Shown piece after piece: positions 6,289-9,390 of a DNA stretch of 9,390 nucleotides (positions are counted from its first letter, which is position 1; every line of letters begins with the position of its first letter). The notes under the pieces are model-generated. The model made no database searches. It saw only the letters and a list, made by a program, of their open reading frames with translations, and was not told where the DNA came from. The stretch is taken from contig CALBZH010000687.1 in the NCBI GenBank assembly GCA_937889795.1, forward strand, positions 1 to 9,390, given 5' to 3'. The DNA comes from an uncultured Syntrophobacteraceae bacterium. GTDB taxonomy: Bacteria > Desulfobacterota > Syntrophobacteria > Syntrophobacterales > Syntrophobacteraceae. Both the position numbers and the translations under genes were made by a program.

Positions 6289-7191
6289 GTGGTGGGAAGC
6301 AGCTTGGGAACCGACTTTCTCCAATATGCCATCAGTGGCCTGACGATCGGTGTGATCTATGCCCTGGTGGCGATCGGTTACAACATTATCTACAACGTGA
6401 CCGAGATCATCAATTTTGCGCAAGGCGAATTCGTCGTGCTCGGGGCGCTGACCGCTGTCTTCTTCGTGGGGTCTCTTCACCTGCCCATCTACCTGGCGTT
6501 TCTGGCCGCAGTCGTCTGCACCGGCTGTCTCGGGCTGCTGATGGAGCGCTTCGTCATCCGAAAGGCTCGGCAGGCCAGCGTCCTGTCGCTCATCATCATC
6601 ACCATCGCCCTCTCGATTATGCTCAAAGGGACGGCCATGCTGTGCTGGGGGAAAGACCCCTACAGCCTGCCCAGCTTCAGCGGGGGAGGACCGGTCATGA
6701 TCGGGGGGGCGGCCGTACAGCCCCAGGCCTTCTGGATCATCGGGGTGAGCGCACTCGTCGTGCTGGGGTTGACGCTGTTTTTTCACCGCTCTGTCTACGG
6801 CAAGGCCATGCTGGCCTGCGCGGACAACCCCAACGCGGCTCGCATGGTTGGAATTCCGGTTCAACAAATGGTGCTCCTGTCCTTCCTGCTCAGCGCGGCT
6901 ATCGGTGCCGCAGCCGGGGTGATCATCACGCCCATTTCTCTCATGGAATACGATCGGGGCGCCCTGCTGGGGTTGAAGGGGTTCGGCGCGGCCATTCTCG
7001 GCGGGCTTGGGCAGTTCGTCGGGGCGCTGGCGGCTGGGATCATCTTGGGGCTTGCGGAGTCGTTTTGCGCGGGTTACCTCTCCTCGGGCTACAAGGATGC
7101 CGTGGCCCTCGTGCTGCTCCTGCTGGCGCTCTTTTACAAACCGGAAGGACTCTTCGGCAGCGGTGAAGCCGCCAAGCTGAAACGGTTCTAG
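6289..7191 (+). CDS. livH: Branched-chain amino acid ABC transporter permease LivH
   Basis: 300 aa, integral inner-membrane protein and one of the two pore-forming subunits of the importer. It is strongly hydrophobic, with about eight membrane segments. The LivH hallmark near the N-terminus is present (GLTIGVIYALVAIGYNIIYN, then INFAQGEF). The cytoplasmic coupling region YGKAMLACADNPNAARMVGI would contact the ATPases, and LKGFGAAILGGLG and a YKPEGLFG ending are typical. Length is normal. The start is unusual. No ATG is available; GTG codons at 6289 and 6292 are the in-frame choices, 14-17 nt beyond a perfect AAAGGAGG (6267-6274), a long spacing. Spacing to livM is 18 bp. Confidence 0.93.
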   Translation: MVGSSLGTDFLQYAISGLTIGVIYALVAIGYNIIYNVTEIINFAQGEFVVLGALTAVFFVGSLHLPIYLAFLAAVVCTGCLGLLMERFVIRKARQASVLSLIIITIALSIMLKGTAMLCWGKDPYSLPSFSGGGPVMIGGAAVQPQAFWIIGVSALVVLGLTLFFHRSVYGKAMLACADNPNAARMVGIPVQQMVLLSFLLSAAIGAAAGVIITPISLMEYDRGALLGLKGFGAAILGGLGQFVGALAAGIILGLAESFCAGYLSSGYKDAVALVLLLLALFYKPEGLFGSGEAAKLKRF

Positions 7192-7209
7192 TCGAGGACC
7201 CATGACCTC

Positions 7210-8151
7210 ATGAATAGAAAAGACTGGTGGATCCTGCTTGGAGCATCGGCTGCACTCGGAGCTTTCCCATGGCTGGTTCTGCCGTTCAAGGCGGTTTCCC
7301 ACTACATCGACGTCATGGTGTTTGCGGGGATCTTCACCGTGGTAGCTCTGGGACTCTCGATGCTGATGGGATATGCCGGGCAGATTTCCATGGCCCAGGC
7401 GGCTTTCTTCGGCGTTGGAGCTTACACATCGGGGATTCTGACGTCCAAGTTCGGCTGGCCGCCTTTGGCTGCCGTTCCCATGGGGATGGTGCTTTCGGGC
7501 GGTGTCGCATGGCTCGTGGGGATTCCGGCGTTGCGATTGAAGGGCCATTACCTTGCCATGGCAACGCTCGGCTTCGGGGTCATCGTCCATATCGTCCTGT
7601 CCGAAGAGGTCGAATGGACGGGGGGGCCCTCGGGGCTGATCAATATTCCGAGCCTGCGCATCGGGCCGTGGAAGGTCTCGAGCGAGATCAGCTGGTATTA
7701 CCTGGTTTGGGTGATTGCCTTTCTCTGCCTCGTCTTCTGCTTTCATATTCTCCATTCGAGAGTCGGGAGAGCCTTGCGTGCGATCCATGAAAGCGAAGTG
7801 GCCGCGGAGTCCATGGGGGTTCCGACCGCTCGGTACAAGCTGCAGGTGTTCGTGCTCGGGGCGGCTTTCGCAGCACTGGCTGGGAGTCTTTATGCGCACT
7901 ACGTCCAGTTTCTCACGCCGAGCTCCTTCAATCTCATGTGGTCCATCCGGTTCGTGCTGATGGTGATGATGGGCGGGATGCAAAGCCTGTGGGGGGCATT
8001 GCTCGGGACGATCCTTCTCACGTTCGTTGGTAACGAGTGGCTGCACGTCTTTGCGGAATTCGAAGTTTTGGTCTATGGTGCCATTCTGCTGGTGGTGGCG
8101 CTGTTCCTGCCCCAAGGGCTGGTATCTCTGGTGAAACGGCATGTCTCATAG
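7210..8151 (+). CDS. livM: Branched-chain amino acid ABC transporter permease LivM
   Basis: 313 aa, integral inner-membrane protein, partner of LivH in the translocation pore. Family features in order: an N-terminal membrane segment, then LSMLMGYAGQISMAQAAFFG (residues about 49-68), LRLKGHYLAMATLGFGVIVH, EWTGGPSGL, the coupling motif GRALRAIHESEVAAESMGV, and MVMMGGMQSLWGALLGT near the C-terminus, ending in FLPQGLVSLVKR. The start at 7210 has GAGGA 11 nt upstream; an ATG at 7202 runs into a stop after three codons. The 3' end overlaps the livG start by 11 nt, consistent with translational coupling. Nothing is missing compared with short LivM proteins. Confidence 0.93.
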   Translation: MNRKDWWILLGASAALGAFPWLVLPFKAVSHYIDVMVFAGIFTVVALGLSMLMGYAGQISMAQAAFFGVGAYTSGILTSKFGWPPLAAVPMGMVLSGGVAWLVGIPALRLKGHYLAMATLGFGVIVHIVLSEEVEWTGGPSGLINIPSLRIGPWKVSSEISWYYLVWVIAFLCLVFCFHILHSRVGRALRAIHESEVAAESMGVPTARYKLQVFVLGAAFAALAGSLYAHYVQFLTPSSFNLMWSIRFVLMVMMGGMQSLWGALLGTILLTFVGNEWLHVFAEFEVLVYGAILLVVALFLPQGLVSLVKRHVS

Positions 8152-8938
8152 AGGGCCGATGACGGAATCGTCCGGAAGCGTGGCCGGTCAGGCGGCAACG
8201 GCAGCACCTGCTGAAACCTCCGCTGCCCCTCTCCTGGAGCTGCAGGATGTTGCCATGCAGTTTGGGGGCGTTGCCGCGCTCAAGGGGATCAGCTACTCCG
8301 TCGGAGAAGGCATCATTCAAGCGGTGATCGGTCCCAATGGAGCCGGAAAGACAACGCTGTTCCACTGCATCAGTGGTCTGCTCCACCCCACCTCCGGATC
8401 GGTCGTGTTCAACGGTCGTGTCATCACCGGCATGGTGCCGCACGAAATTGCACGCCTGGGGATCTCGCGCACCTTCCAGCACGTGGCGATCTTCCAGCAC
8501 ATGACCGTGCTGGAGAATGTCACGATCGGCAGGCACCCCAGAAGTCGATTCGGTTTTCTTAGTGCAGGGCTGCGCCTTCCCGGAATGAGGCGTGAGGAGC
8601 GGCAGATTCAGGAGGCTGCTCGAGCTTATCTGGACTTCGTGGGACTCGGGGACGACGCGGGCTTTGCGGCCGGAGGACTTCCCCTGGGGAAGCAGAAGAT
8701 TCTGGAGATTGCGCGAGGACTGGACATGCGTGAAACCGAGGAGCTGGGGGAGTTGATCCAGCGGATTCGGGGGACTGGAGTGACGGTCATGCTGGTGGAG
8801 CACGACATGAATCTCATCATGGACATCTCGGACCGGATTCTGGTCCTTTATTACGGAAACTACCTCGCTACGGGGACCCCTGCGGAAATCAAGGACAACC
8901 CCGCCGTGGTGGAAGCTTATTTGGGACAAGGGGGATGA
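8141..8938 (+). CDS. livG: LivG ATP-binding protein lacking Walker B and D-loop (in-frame internal loss)
   Basis: 265 aa, cytoplasmic ATPase subunit of the importer. Present: Walker A GPNGAGKTT (residues 64-72), Q-loop Q113 in RTFQHV, signature-like LPLGKQK (180-186), and H-loop H221 in LVEHDM. The C-terminus, TPAEIKDNPAVVEAYLG, is LivG-like. Missing: after LEIARGL (to residue 194) the sequence jumps to DMRETEEL. In E. coli LivG a stretch of the form VTQPEILMLDEPAAGLN lies between the same landmarks. The Walker B Asp, catalytic Glu and D-loop are therefore absent, a net loss of about 16 residues without frameshift, at 8720-8725. ATP hydrolysis at this subunit's own site should fail. The ATG at 8141 overlaps livM and has GGTGA 6 nt upstream; the ATG at 8159 is an alternative. 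The first 30 residues are an Ala-rich extension. Could be functional-asymmetric, broken, or a sequence error. Confidence 0.85.
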   Translation: MSHRGPMTESSGSVAGQAATAAPAETSAAPLLELQDVAMQFGGVAALKGISYSVGEGIIQAVIGPNGAGKTTLFHCISGLLHPTSGSVVFNGRVITGMVPHEIARLGISRTFQHVAIFQHMTVLENVTIGRHPRSRFGFLSAGLRLPGMRREERQIQEAARAYLDFVGLGDDAGFAAGGLPLGKQKILEIARGLDMRETEELGELIQRIRGTGVTVMLVEHDMNLIMDISDRILVLYYGNYLATGTPAEIKDNPAVVEAYLGQGG

Positions 8939-8970
8939 AGCTCCGGGCTTCAGGACCCCTCGGGTGACAG

Positions 8971-9390
8971 ATGCTGACGGTTAAGAGTGTTCATACCTAC
9001 TACGGGAATATTCATGCCCTCAAAGGCGTTTCCCTGCACGTACGGTCGGGTGAAATCGTCACGCTCATCGGCGCCAACGGCGCCGGCAAGAGCACTCTGG
9101 TGAACACCATCTGCGGAATGGTAAGGCCCCGGAAGGGGAGCGTCGAGCTCGACGGAGTTGCGATCACGGCTCTGCCCGCCGAGGAGATTGTGCGCAAGGG
9201 AATCGCCCTTGTGCCCGAGGGGCGGCAGATCTTTTCCACGCTCTCGGTTGCGGACAATCTGGTTATGGGCGGTTTCCTGCATCGGCGGGATAGTCGCCAA
9301 GTGAGCGGCGATATGGAGCGCATGTACCGGCGCTTTCCCATTTTGGAACAGCGCAAGCATCAACTAGCGGGCACTTTGAGTGGCGGGGAG
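8971..9390 (+). CDS. livF: LivF ATP-binding protein, 3' truncated by window end
   Basis: The first 140 codons are in the window, in frame to the last base. This is the second ATPase of the importer, which dimerises with LivG under the LivHM pore. Visible: the LivF-type start MLTVKSVHTYYGNIHALKG, Walker A GANGAGKST (residues 34-42), the A-loop-side aromatic YYG (10-12), the Q-loop in VPEGRQIF (Q86), SVADNLVMG, and the beginning of the signature LSGGE (136-140), where the window stops. Walker B and the H-loop lie beyond the edge, so its catalytic state cannot be judged. The start at 8971 is preceded by GGGTGA, a usable ribosome site. The gap to livG is 32 bp. A ten-codon frame begins in the livG stop (ATGA at 8935-8938) and ends at 8967, just before this start. 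Confidence 0.92.
   Translation, partial: MLTVKSVHTYYGNIHALKGVSLHVRSGEIVTLIGANGAGKSTLVNTICGMVRPRKGSVELDGVAITALPAEEIVRKGIALVPEGRQIFSTLSVADNLVMGGFLHRRDSRQVSGDMERMYRRFPILEQRKHQLAGTLSGGE

Noticed and set aside
6220..8142. 640-codon open frame on the minus strand, antisense to livH and livM
   Set aside because: It mirrors two clear permease genes, is dominated by His/Gln/Pro/Arg/Asp/Glu as expected from reading hydrophobic codons in reverse, and shows no domain. It is a codon-bias shadow.

Overview
The window is a typical Gram-negative chromosomal segment, moderately GC-rich by eye. It holds ten protein-coding genes in two blocks and no rRNA, tRNA, CRISPR array or insertion sequence that I can see. 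A periplasmic lytic transglycosylase, a Gram-negative style signal peptide, a PilZ protein with a sigma-54-like promoter, a stand-alone receiver protein and a complete LIV-type uptake operon together suggest a Desulfobacterota (Deltaproteobacteria-like) or Nitrospirota bacterium. That placement is an impression from protein flavour, not a phylogenetic result.

Left block (1-4518). A minus-strand MltD-like lytic transglycosylase (28-1086) is separated by about 700 bp of non-coding DNA from a plus-strand single-domain PilZ protein (1791-2165). That gap contains a well-matched -24/-12 promoter for PilZ. Converging on PilZ are three minus-strand genes: an M42 metallopeptidase (2186-3292), a single-domain response regulator (3447-3839) and a UspA-type universal stress protein (4018-4518). 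The gap between the last two carries degenerate 7-bp tandem repeats in opposite orientations.

Right block (4671-9390). A branched-chain amino acid (LIV/HAAT family) ABC importer is encoded on the plus strand in the order livK (binding protein), livH and livM (permeases), livG and livF (ATPases; livF is cut by the window end). A near-consensus sigma-70 promoter at 4671-4699 begins a leader of about 260 nt. Four leader segments can form mutually exclusive hairpins, two of which end in T-tracts, just before livK. A strong intrinsic terminator follows livK, and a second sigma-70-like promoter lies directly behind it for livHMGF. The binding protein and the membrane/ATPase genes can therefore be expressed at different levels.

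Most striking anomaly: livG is open from start to stop and keeps Walker A, Q-loop, signature and H-loop, but the segment that should carry Walker B (the LLLLDEP-type strand) and the D-loop is missing. The protein runs from LEIARGL straight to DMRETEEL, a net in-frame loss of about 16 codons. The importer would then have at most one intact composite ATP site, unless this is an assembly or sequence artefact or another ATPase substitutes.
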